A DNA stretch of 61,820 bases, taken from the NCBI RefSeq assembly GCF_003601975.1, contig NZ_QZWZ01000034.1:1-61820 (forward strand). The letters are read 5' to 3'. Of the stretch, positions 26,180 to 33,316 are shown in pieces. Origin of the DNA: Mesorhizobium waimense. Its GTDB lineage: Bacteria; Pseudomonadota; Alphaproteobacteria; Rhizobiales; Rhizobiaceae. The translations under genes were made by a program, and so were the position numbers. Numbering within the stretch: position 1 is the first letter of the stretch; every line of letters starts with the position of its first letter. The notes beneath the pieces are model-generated. The model saw only the letters and a program-made list of their open reading frames with translations, searched no databases and had not been told where the DNA came from.

Positions 26180-26569
26180 GTGGCCCATGCACTCAAGATC
26201 CCAGAGCAGAACGGACCTCTCATTTTGTCCTACATGGACCGGAATGGGAAGATTGCGATCGAGCAGGTCGCGGACGGTTTTGGCATGTCCAAAGGCCAGT
26301 TAGCCCAGACTGCCGGTCTTGCGCGCGAGACCCTTTACCGGTCAGAGCGTAGCACCACGGTAAAGACCCAGGGGCGTCTGCGGGAAATGCTCGAGATCAT
26401 CAGCCGCGTAACGGATTGGGCGGGTGGCAAGGAGCAGGCGATGGCTTGGTATCGGGCTCAGCCGCTTCCAGCATTTGGCGGACGCACCGCTGAGGCGCTG
26501 GTGAAGGACGGCAAGGCTGCAGCGGTCCGTGATTATCTCGATCACATGGCCGTTGGCGGGTTTGCGTGA
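26180..26569 (+). CDS. MbcA/ParS/Xre-type antitoxin
   Basis: A 129-residue antitoxin. It has a helix-turn-helix (IAIEQVADGFGMSKGQLAQTAGLARETLYR) and a C-terminal DUF2384 segment (VTDWAGGKEQAMAWYRAQPLPAFGGRTAEALVKDGKAAAVRDYLDHM) that blocks RES toxins. GTG at 26180 is preferred; GTG at 26171 is also possible. The frame is open for 80 codons upstream but runs through the integrase relic. It overlaps the RES gene (GTGA). Confidence 0.8.
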   Translation: MAHALKIPEQNGPLILSYMDRNGKIAIEQVADGFGMSKGQLAQTAGLARETLYRSERSTTVKTQGRLREMLEIISRVTDWAGGKEQAMAWYRAQPLPAFGGRTAEALVKDGKAAAVRDYLDHMAVGGFA

Positions 26570-27084
26570 GGGTCGTCAGAACCTGCTACCGCGCACACGA
26601 TCCACGTTGGGCATTCAAGCCGACTTCCGGCGAAGGAGCGGCGAGCCGAGGCGCCCGATTCAATCCCAAAGGCGTGCCGGCACTCTATCTGGCACTGACC
26701 ATCATGACTGCGATCAAGGAAGCCAACCAGGGCTTCGCACAGCGGATCGATCCGTGCGTGCTTTGCTCCTATGAGATCGATTGTGACGACATCGCGGATC
26801 TGACAACGCAAGAGGGGAGGGGTGAGTTTTCTGTGACGCTCGAAGAGATGGCCTGCGCCTGGGCGACTGCTCTCAGCGACGGAGAGCGCCCGGCGTCCTG
26901 GTCCATCTACGACCGGTTGCGACCTCGAAATATTGCCGGCATTGTGGTTCCGAGCTTCGCGCCGGGGGCTGAGATGGAGGATCGCAACCTGGTCCTTTGG
27001 GACTGGGGTCCGGATCTGCCGCACAGGATAACCGTATTCGACCCGAGCGGCCGGTTGCCGAAGGACCAGCTATCCTGGCGATAA
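26566..27084 (+). CDS. RES-domain toxin (compact MbcT/ParT type)
   Basis: A 172-residue RES protein with the core RGARFNPKGVPALYLALTIMTAIKEANQGF and the C-terminal NLVLWDWGPDLPHRITVFDPSGRLPKDQLSW. RES toxins degrade NAD+ or transfer ADP-ribose. It begins at GTG, overlapping the antitoxin stop. This is the second of three RES modules in the window and the most compact. Confidence 0.85.
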   Translation: MRVVRTCYRAHDPRWAFKPTSGEGAASRGARFNPKGVPALYLALTIMTAIKEANQGFAQRIDPCVLCSYEIDCDDIADLTTQEGRGEFSVTLEEMACAWATALSDGERPASWSIYDRLRPRNIAGIVVPSFAPGAEMEDRNLVLWDWGPDLPHRITVFDPSGRLPKDQLSWR

Positions 27085-27112
27085 CGCATTGTCCGCATCC
27101 GAAGGGCAGGGG

Positions 27113-27128
27113 AGGGCGCTTGCGCCCT
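27113..27128. terminator. Short GC hairpin between RES and integrase genes
   Basis: AGGGCGC and GCGCCCT with a two-base loop, between the convergent RES and integrase genes. There is no T-run, so it is only a weak terminator candidate. A related imperfect version stands at the end of the integrase pseudogene (near 25155-25168). Confidence 0.3.
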
Positions 27129-28260
27129 ACAGTCCACTGGCCTTGGTGAGATTGACACGGAAACGATCGCGCCGGCGCTGATAGCGGCGCGTCATTTCAG
27201 CCGAGGCATGGCCGAGTTGTTTTTGCACATAGCGCTCGTCGACCTCGGCCGAGGATGCCAGCCCTGCACGCAATGAGTGCCCCGAGAACTTCTGACCGCG
27301 CTCGCCCTCCGACAAATCGCCACGCACGCCGGCGGTCAATGCTGAGCGCTTGACCAGTCGCGCCACCTCCTGACTGTTCAACCGGTCGGCGCCGACAGCT
27401 TTGCCTTGCCCTGTCACCCGTCGAAACAGCGGTCCGTGGGCGATGCGCGCCAGCTTCAGCCAGGTCTGCAGCGCGACAACCGGACAGGTGGCGTCGGCGG
27501 AACCACGGCCGATCTCGACCTCGCGCCAGCCGGTTTTACCGCGCAAGGTGACCAAAACGCCCTTTTCCAGGATCTCGATCCAGCCCGAAGAATCCTCGGT
27601 CTGGTCGCGGCCGACATCGAGGCCGACGATTTCGGAGCGCCGCAGGCCGCCCGCGAAGCCCAGGAGCAGCATGGCGCGGTCGCGCAAGCCCCGCAGCGTG
27701 CCGCGGTCAAGGGTCTCCAGCATGGCGATCAGATCGTCGCGCAGCACGGCTTCCTTCTGCCGGGGAGGGGAGGCGTGTTTGTTGCGGATCCCGGCCAGCA
27801 CGGTGGCGATATGGCGATCCTTGCGATCGAGCGGTTGGCCGCGTTGCGTATAGTTCCAGGTCAAGGAGGACAGGCGGCGCTCGATCGTCGACACCGACTT
27901 TTTGCCTGCTCCTGGCGCCGAGGCCTGCGCCGTGATGTAGAGCCCGACGATCTGCGGGTCCGCAGGCAGCGGCTCAAAAGACTGGCGACGGCACCAGGCG
28001 CAAAAATGCTTCCAGTCCGAGGCATAGGCGCGACGTGTGTTGGCTGAGCTCGCCGCTTCGACATAATCGCGGGCGCGCTCCGCCAGGCGCTCGAGATGCC
28101 CAGGCAACCGGTCTTGTTCCTTTGCTCGAACCGGCAGGGGAGGGGAGGGGGCTGCCTCTTCGCCACCGCGCGGTTCATGCGGCGTCGGATGGCCCATCTC
28201 CATCACGAGATCGACAATGTCCGGCAAATCATCGGTATCGGCCGGATCGGTGTGTTTCAT
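27127..28260 (-). CDS. Tyrosine recombinase/integrase
   Basis: A 377-residue tyrosine recombinase. A SAM-like core-binding domain (YVEAASSANTRRAYASDWKHFCAWCRRQ) precedes the catalytic domain, with GLRRSEIVGLD (Arg), LRGKTG (Lys), GHSLRAG (His-x-x-Arg), LGHAS (His) and RRYQ (Tyr), so the active site is complete. The start at MKHTDP matches that of the N-terminal remnant at 22748. At least four incomplete copies occur at 15.1, 15.7, 21.3/22.7 and 25.2 kb, so this is the likely source or survivor of an expanding family. Confidence 0.9.
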   Translation of the reverse strand: MKHTDPADTDDLPDIVDLVMEMGHPTPHEPRGGEEAAPSPPLPVRAKEQDRLPGHLERLAERARDYVEAASSANTRRAYASDWKHFCAWCRRQSFEPLPADPQIVGLYITAQASAPGAGKKSVSTIERRLSSLTWNYTQRGQPLDRKDRHIATVLAGIRNKHASPPRQKEAVLRDDLIAMLETLDRGTLRGLRDRAMLLLGFAGGLRRSEIVGLDVGRDQTEDSSGWIEILEKGVLVTLRGKTGWREVEIGRGSADATCPVVALQTWLKLARIAHGPLFRRVTGQGKAVGADRLNSQEVARLVKRSALTAGVRGDLSEGERGQKFSGHSLRAGLASSAEVDERYVQKQLGHASAEMTRRYQRRRDRFRVNLTKASGL

Positions 28261-28544
28261 AAAATGGCGGGGATTGCCCATCAATCTCGTTACCGGGAAT
28301 GTCATGGCGTACGATTCTGTGCGACCCAAGGTGCGATCTGCGAGCCGATTTGTCCACCAACGATCACTGCAAAACGCGCAGCACTTTGTTGCTCGTCGCA
28401 CGGGCCGTTGCCCGCGCAAGCTCCGTCCGGTCCGTCGCGGGCTGCGGCACAAGTGTGAGGTCGCGGCCACGCTGCCAACAGGCGACCCGGCTTGCATTCG
28501 CGTTCAACAGTCTTTATATTTCGTTCAACGTCCGGAGAACGATC

Positions 28545-28835
28545 ATGGCCACACGCGCCGCCGCCGAAAACGACGAACGGGCCGCTCGCACCCGCAATCG
28601 CCTGACACTCGAACAGGCGAGGGCGGTTGGCCTTCTCGGCGCGGCCAAGAACACGCGCCTCTCGGGCAGGGTGTCGTCGGAACTGATCGAGGCAGCAAAG
28701 AAGCGCGCTCATGTCAGCTCCGACACCGAACTCCTCGAGCTTGCCTTGTCGCGGCTGGCCCTTGAGGATGACTTCGGCCCCCGCCTTGTGGGTCGCAAAG
28801 GCAGCATCCCCGCGGACATCGATCTTGGCGTTTGA
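28545..28835 (+). CDS. Antitoxin of a VapC pair
   Basis: A 96-residue protein preceded by a good ribosome binding site (CCGGAGAAC). SGRVSSELIEAAKKRAHVSSDTELLELALSRLALEDDFGPRLVGRKGSIPADIDLGV looks like a ribbon-helix-helix-type core followed by a toxin-binding tail. It overlaps the PIN-domain gene by 11 bases, which supports the antitoxin role. The exact family is not recognised. Confidence 0.7.
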   Translation: MATRAAAENDERAARTRNRLTLEQARAVGLLGAAKNTRLSGRVSSELIEAAKKRAHVSSDTELLELALSRLALEDDFGPRLVGRKGSIPADIDLGV

Positions 28836-29394
28836 TCTGCGGAACGCGCTGCGTTCCCTCAAGCCGCAAGCGCGAACCGCCGGGCTCGAACGGCGAGCGG
28901 ATTCCGCGCTGTCCTGGGCAGGGGACGAGCCGCCTGTTGGCGGCGTCCTTCTGCTTGACACGAGTGTCTATCTGGACGTCCTGCAGGGACGCTCGCCCGA
29001 AGCGGTCGATGAGCTTCTCAGCTATCGGCTCTGTCACCACTCGGCGGTTTGCCTTGCCGAACTCACCCATGTCTTTGGTCGACTCGACCCGGCCCACGCC
29101 ACGACGAAGGCGGTCCTGAAGGTGGTTGAGGACACGATCGAGGACATTCCGGCGCATCGGCTTCATGCTCCCGACGCCATCGCGTGGGGACGCGCCGGCA
29201 TGCTTGCCGGGCTGTCGTTCCGGCTGACCCGGCTGCCGACGGGGCAGGGGCACGAACGCCGCTTTCTCAACGATGCGCTGATCTTCCACCAGGCCGCTTT
29301 GCTCGGGGCGACGGTCCTGACTGGCAATATCCGGGATTTCGATTACCTCAACCAGCTTGTGCCATCGGTGCGGGTGATCTTCTACCGGTGCTAG
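28825..29394 (+). CDS. VapC-type PIN-domain toxin
   Basis: A 189-residue PIN nuclease starting at TTG within the antitoxin gene. After a ~40-residue leader come GGVLLLDTSVYLDVLQGRSPEAVDELL (first Asp), VCLAELTHVFGRL (Glu), FLNDALIFHQAALLGATVLTGNIRDFDYLNQL (Asp, Asp). VapC toxins cleave tRNA or rRNA. The leader is unusually long for the family and may be wrongly included if an internal start is used. Confidence 0.8.
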   Translation: MAFDLRNALRSLKPQARTAGLERRADSALSWAGDEPPVGGVLLLDTSVYLDVLQGRSPEAVDELLSYRLCHHSAVCLAELTHVFGRLDPAHATTKAVLKVVEDTIEDIPAHRLHAPDAIAWGRAGMLAGLSFRLTRLPTGQGHERRFLNDALIFHQAALLGATVLTGNIRDFDYLNQLVPSVRVIFYRC

Positions 29395-29510
29395 AGCTTT
29401 TCAGATCGCTCGCGCCAGCTTCAGACGTGGTCCGGTTGTTGCGCGCGGATGTCTTGCGGATCCCTCCACCCCGCGGGTGCCAGCGCCTGTGTCGACCCTC
29501 GGATCCGGGA

Positions 29511-29699
29511 GTGAATCGGAAATCGTGAGACTACGTGACAAAAAAAGGGTCTGGCAGCGCGTTTTGATTCAGTTTTCATGAGACTGCGTGACAACCGGCG
29601 TGCACGCCTTCAGCGAAACAAGTGCCTGCAAATCAATGGTTTGGGGGACACAGGCGCGGACGGCATGCACGCAGTCTCACGAAAACCGATTCAAAAATC
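29511..29699. repeat. Cluster of MITE-like ends
   Basis: Three copies of one terminal sequence: 29511-29547 and 29561-29594 in one orientation (core TGAGACTGCGTGACA) and 29663-29699 inverted (core CACGCAGTCTCACGAAAACC). The inner pair encloses about 68 bp. The same ends are found at 24012-24146. Confidence 0.55.
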
Positions 29700-30150
29700 A
29701 AAAATGGCGGTACCTCGCAAGGGGTTCCGGCCCGCTGAAACAGGCCCAAAAAGCCCGAATCATCTGGCCGCACAAGCATGCGCGCGATGTCGCCCGGAGG
29801 CCCGATCGGCGTGAATTTCGGCGTCCTGCTCGACCTGTCCGGAGGCTGGGCGCGGGCCCGATCGTCAGGCGAACTCGGGCCACACGCGGGAAAACTTCCT
29901 TGTGGTTTCAAAGCGCTAGCCATGCGATCGAGCCGGGTTTGATGAGCCTCCCGGCAATTGTGGGCAGCGGACAGCGAGTGAACCGACCTTGCCGAAAGGG
30001 GAAGAATGCGCTAAGGTCAGCTTGCGATGGAATGACCCGTGGTCGTTGCCATCGATCTGGGCCGGCAGCTGGGAGCCGCCGACTCGAAAAGGCCCGACGA
30101 CCTGCCGAGCTTGGCGATTGTCGGCGGCTTGGCTCCCAGACGAAATTCTC

Positions 30151-30180
30151 AGCATTTCCGGTCGAAAAGCGCGTCCCTGA
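30151..30180. repeat. 30-bp direct repeat (copy 2)
   Basis: Matches 24181-24210 except for one base. It ends just before the dyad upstream of DUF1403 copy 2. Confidence 0.6.
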
Positions 30181-30205
30181 GGCGATTTGCGCGCCTTTCG
30201 AAAAA

Positions 30206-30232
30206 CGAACGATAATGCAACATTATCATTCG
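30206..30232. promoter_or_regulatory. Dyad upstream of DUF1403 copy 2
   Basis: CGAACGATAATG, three bases and CATTATCATTCG: 12-bp arms with one mismatch, about 80 bp before the start codon. A related half-site TTTATCGTTTATA lies at the corresponding position upstream of copy 1. It is a probable operator. Confidence 0.5.
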
Positions 30233-30249
30233 TTGTTAGATCGCGACAA

Positions 30250-30302
30250 GCGCGGCGGATTTTGTGCAAATAGATTGCTAAAAGCGCCGCCATGATTCAT
30301 CG
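30250..30302 (+). promoter_or_regulatory. Conserved element upstream of DUF1403 copy 2
   Basis: GCGCGGCGGATTTTGTGC, AAATAGATTG, CTAAAAGCGCCGCC and GATTCATC precede the start codon. They match in order and spacing the sequence upstream of copy 1 (14904-14960, minus strand). Confidence 0.55.
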
Positions 30303-30310
30303 TGTTGTCG

Positions 30311-31336
30311 ATGATTCTGCGTCCAAAACCTTCCTCGCGCCATCACAGCATACCCGCAGGCGTTGCTGCAGGCGCCCCGTTGGCATCGGCGCCGAGCTGG
30401 ATGCGCCGCGCGGTCCCAGACGCGCAAAGCCTTGCCGCACAGGACATTGAAGACGTGGCGATCGCGGCGGGCGCCGTGATCGGCGCACTCGATGCGGTCG
30501 TCCGCCAGCAGGAACGATGGGCCGGGGCTTGGCGACAGCGCCTGGCTCTTTCGACTGCTGCGATCACTGCAAAGCAAGCCGGCCGCGTCGAGGACGGAGC
30601 GGCCCTTCGCGACGCCGTACTACTCACTCGACCGGGTGATAACGTCGGGCCTGCCGGTCTTTTGCTCGTCGCCTGGCGACGCCTGGCAACCCGGCCTGTG
30701 GAAGATCTTCTGACCGAAGATAATCTTGCGGCGGTGCTGGCGGAATTCGGTCACGCCCGGGATGATGAATCGGTCGGCGATCTGGTGGACGAGCTTCTGC
30801 AGCTTGGCGCTAGTGCCGGAACCGTCGGAATGCTGACCGGCGCTATCGCAGCCGCCGAGCGCCGGGGCTTGGGGCGCACGCTCGCACCTTGGATCGCCGA
30901 CGCCTTGCTGGCGCAGCGCCTGGGCTGGGCACATGCGGTACCGCTTCTCGGCGCCGAGCCTGGCTGGGGCATCGGTCGCGGCGGGTCCCACCGATTGACC
31001 CTCGTCGCTGCCACAAAAGGTGTCGAGGCAGGGCAGGGGCTTGCAAAGGGTTTGCTCGCCGCGCAGACGCGCGCCGCGCTGCGCGCGATCGACTTGTCGG
31101 CGGACCTTGGACGCCGCGCGGAAAAGCTGCTCGCCGTCGCGCCGAAGCTGCGGGCGAAAGGGGCAGACGCCATCGTCGACAGATTGCTGTCGGAGGATGC
31201 TATCATGGCATCGCGCGGAGACAGAAACATCGGGATGAGCGACCGCGGCCTGCGCCGCCTGTTCGATCGGCTGGTAGAGTTCGGCGCAGTGCGCGAGCTG
31301 TCCGGCCGTAGCACGTTCCGCATTTTCGGGCTGTGA
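30311..31336 (+). CDS. DUF1403 family protein (copy 2)
   Basis: A 341-residue protein starting MILRPKPSSRHH like copy 1 at 14.9 kb and related to it throughout (GAVIGALDAVVRQQERWAGAWRQRLAL, RDAVLLTRPGDNVGPAG, GMSDRGLRRLFDRLVEFGAVRELSGRSTFRIFGL). The differences are spread evenly, so the two are diverged paralogues and not a recent duplication or assembly repeat. It is followed by a matching ScpB gene. Confidence 0.8.
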   Translation: MILRPKPSSRHHSIPAGVAAGAPLASAPSWMRRAVPDAQSLAAQDIEDVAIAAGAVIGALDAVVRQQERWAGAWRQRLALSTAAITAKQAGRVEDGAALRDAVLLTRPGDNVGPAGLLLVAWRRLATRPVEDLLTEDNLAAVLAEFGHARDDESVGDLVDELLQLGASAGTVGMLTGAIAAAERRGLGRTLAPWIADALLAQRLGWAHAVPLLGAEPGWGIGRGGSHRLTLVAATKGVEAGQGLAKGLLAAQTRAALRAIDLSADLGRRAEKLLAVAPKLRAKGADAIVDRLLSEDAIMASRGDRNIGMSDRGLRRLFDRLVEFGAVRELSGRSTFRIFGL

Positions 31337-31341
31337 GAACG

Positions 31342-32043
31342 ATGGCCGAGACGGATCGCGCGCGAAGGGGGAAGGGGAGATCGGATGACCATCTCTTCGA
31401 CCGGGAACTGGACCATTTGCCGCCGGCGGTGCGCTGGCGGGAATGGATGAACCGTGTCGAGGCGACGATTTTCGCCGCCAGCGAGCCGGTCGGTCGCGAG
31501 ACGCTTGCGCGCATCGTGGGGAAAAGCTGCAGCATCGACCTCTTGATCGACGACATCCGCGAAGAACTGCGCGGCCGGCCTTACGACCTGGTCGCCGTCG
31601 CCGGCGGCTGGAAGCATCTGACGCGGCCCGCCTATTCCGACGCCATCCTGACCGCGGTCGGTGGCAACGAGCGAGCCGTTGACCTGACACAATCCGAAGT
31701 GCTCGTGTTGATGTACATCGCCTATTTCCAGCCGATCACGCGTGGAGAACTGTCGTCGTTCTTCGGCAAGGAGATTTCTCGCGACCTGATCGGCCATCTC
31801 CGCGGTTCCGGCATGATAACCTCCGGTCCGCGCAGTCCGACACCGGGCGCTCCCTATACCTATGTCACGACCAAAGAGTTCCTGTTGCAGTTCGGGCTCA
31901 AGACCCTTCGCGACCTGCCTGAGCTGGAGGCCCTCGAAGACGCTGGCTTGTTGAACCGACACAGCCCCACAGCGGATGCGATGCTGATCGGCGCGACGAC
32001 CGACGAGGATGGAGAAGGCGATGACGAGGCTCTTTCAGCGTGA
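31342..32043 (+). CDS. scpB: ScpB-like segregation/condensation protein (copy 2)
   Basis: A 233-residue ScpB paralogue of the gene at 13.2 kb (VEATIFAASEPVGRETLARIVG, TQSEVLVLMYIAYFQPITRGELSSFFGKEISRDLIGHLRGSGMI, GAPYTYVTTKEFLLQFG). ATG 31342 is preferred to GTG 31333 because it aligns with the start of copy 1. It lies 5 bases after DUF1403. No SWIM gene follows; a 32-codon frame starting MTRLFQRD at 32020 overlaps its end and may be what is left of a third gene. Confidence 0.8.
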   Translation: MAETDRARRGKGRSDDHLFDRELDHLPPAVRWREWMNRVEATIFAASEPVGRETLARIVGKSCSIDLLIDDIREELRGRPYDLVAVAGGWKHLTRPAYSDAILTAVGGNERAVDLTQSEVLVLMYIAYFQPITRGELSSFFGKEISRDLIGHLRGSGMITSGPRSPTPGAPYTYVTTKEFLLQFGLKTLRDLPELEALEDAGLLNRHSPTADAMLIGATTDEDGEGDDEALSA

Positions 32044-32284
32044 CCGACACGTCACGGAGGCGACCTCACGCTGTGCACGAACGCGTCGCGTCGTATCGGG
32101 CGCTGCTACACAGGGCTAACTGCGGGTAGAGGCGCCGGCCAATGACTCGCAGGGAGGACGAATGCGCGGGTGCGCGCGACGCCAAAGGCTTGAGGAATTG
32201 GGCATGCCCTGGATACAGGCTGCCGCCAACGCCGTCCGTGGAAGCAGTTGACATCGATAAGCTGATCTCGCAGCTTCGTCGCCA

Positions 32285-32907
32285 ATGAAGCGTGAAATGA
32301 CTGTCGTCATCGCAGGGCTGGAGACCAAGAGCGAGAAGATCCGCGCGCTGTTGCACGAAGGCTACATGCGAACGGAGGTCGCGGACTTCCTCAACATCCG
32401 GTACCAACACGTCCGCAAGGTGGCGGTCGACGCCGGCATCGAAGGCGGCCTCCAGCGCGGCCTCGTCGTTGTTCCCAAGTCAAAGCCTATCCCGAAGGTT
32501 CGCGCCGATGTCGCGATCGACGTGCTCGCGGACGCCGGATTCGAGCGTCTGGGTATGTGGGTGGCCGACGGCGCAGGCGGCATCGGGCTCGACACCTCCG
32601 CACCACGCGACGCGGGCGTCTACGTGTTCGTGGTCGACGGTCTCATCAAGTACATCGGGGTGAGTCGGGCTGGCATCCGCAGCCGTATGTCAAACTACCG
32701 GCTCGGGCAGGCCGGGCAAAAAACAAGCGCCCGCGTAAACCAGATCATCAATGAACACGTAACAGCAGGCACAGTCGTCGAGATCTACATCGCGATGCCC
32801 CTGCGCTCGAGTGGAACGGCTTGCCGGTGATCACGGCCGCTGGGCTTGAAGCCGGGCTGATCAAAATGATCCAGCCACCGTGGAACAAGATGGGTGTGGA
32901 GAGTTAG
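32285..32907 (+). pseudogene. HTH + GIY-YIG nuclease-domain protein, one-base frameshift
   Basis: The N-terminus looks like a helix-turn-helix (KIRALLHEGYMRTEVADFLNIRYQHVRKVAVDAG, 19-51). A GIY-YIG domain follows: GVYVF (111-115), KYIG (122-125), SRAGIRSRM with the catalytic arginine. After IAMP the frame is lost. One extra C in the CCCC run near 32800 would restore it and give PALEWNGLPVITAAGLEAGLIKMIQPPWNK, which supplies the conserved Glu and Asn of the domain and ends at TAG 32905-32907. The next gene starts immediately afterwards. A sequencing error or recent loss is likely. The unmodified frame would end at 32830. Confidence 0.7.
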
Positions 32908-33204
32908 ATGGCTAGGCGGTGGCGACGCGTCGCTATGGATGCGGACATTATGGATTTCGGCGTCTCGGCTATCATCAGGATTTCGCACGGGACGAAGGGC
33001 GATCCCATGGCGAGCGTCGAACGCATGGAATGGTTCGAACCTGACGGCCATGAACACACAGGTTACGCGGATGCGGTGACGGACCGGCGACGGCCGGCAG
33101 CGGAGGTGCTCGCCGAATATCGAAAAACGACGGCTGTGGTTGCGGTCGAGAGCGAGGACTTGTGGGACGTGGCCTGGGGAGAATTGGGTAGCGAGCATCG
33201 CTAG
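32908..33204 (+). CDS. Hypothetical protein
   Basis: A 98-residue protein starting directly at the stop of the restored GIY-YIG frame, so the two form an operon. No motif is recognised; the sequence alternates strands and charged loops (DFGVSAIIRISHGTKGDPMASVERMEWFEPDGHEHTGYADAV). It may modulate the GIY-YIG protein. Confidence 0.5.
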   Translation: MARRWRRVAMDADIMDFGVSAIIRISHGTKGDPMASVERMEWFEPDGHEHTGYADAVTDRRRPAAEVLAEYRKTTAVVAVESEDLWDVAWGELGSEHR

Positions 33205-33316
33205 AGGGCGTTCAAGCTTCCGCGAATGAAACGCATCAGCATGCCTTGGGTCTGCGAGATCGGGCTCAGCTCTCTTGGCGTCCCAAATGCATGCACCGCA
33301 AACCGAGGCGCCGGAC

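Larger units (their letters stand above)
29395..30310. other. Gene-poor region with repeat remnants
   Basis: More than 900 bases without a convincing gene; long frames here have no family resemblance or ribosome binding site. It holds three MITE-like ends, one copy of the 30-bp repeat and the regulatory region of the second DUF1403 operon. Confidence 0.5.

Noticed and set aside
29588..30295. 235-codon plus-strand open frame
   Set aside because: Runs through transposon-end repeats and the DUF1403 regulatory region; Arg-rich and without ribosome binding site.
30620..31962. Minus-strand open frames of 356 and 403 codons
   Set aside because: Antisense to DUF1403 copy 2 and its ScpB gene; GC-driven shadow frames.
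32020..32118. 32-codon frame MTRLFQRD... overlapping the end of ScpB copy 2
   Set aside because: Too short and without family; may be the stump of a third operon gene, not listed as a gene.
32128..32284. Short frames before the GIY-YIG gene, one ending VDIDKLISQLRRQ with an ATGA overlap
   Set aside because: The overlap with the GIY-YIG start is suggestive, but the frame is short and another frame (RLEELGMPWIQAAANAVRGSS) looks equally like a gene end; degenerate DNA is the safer view.
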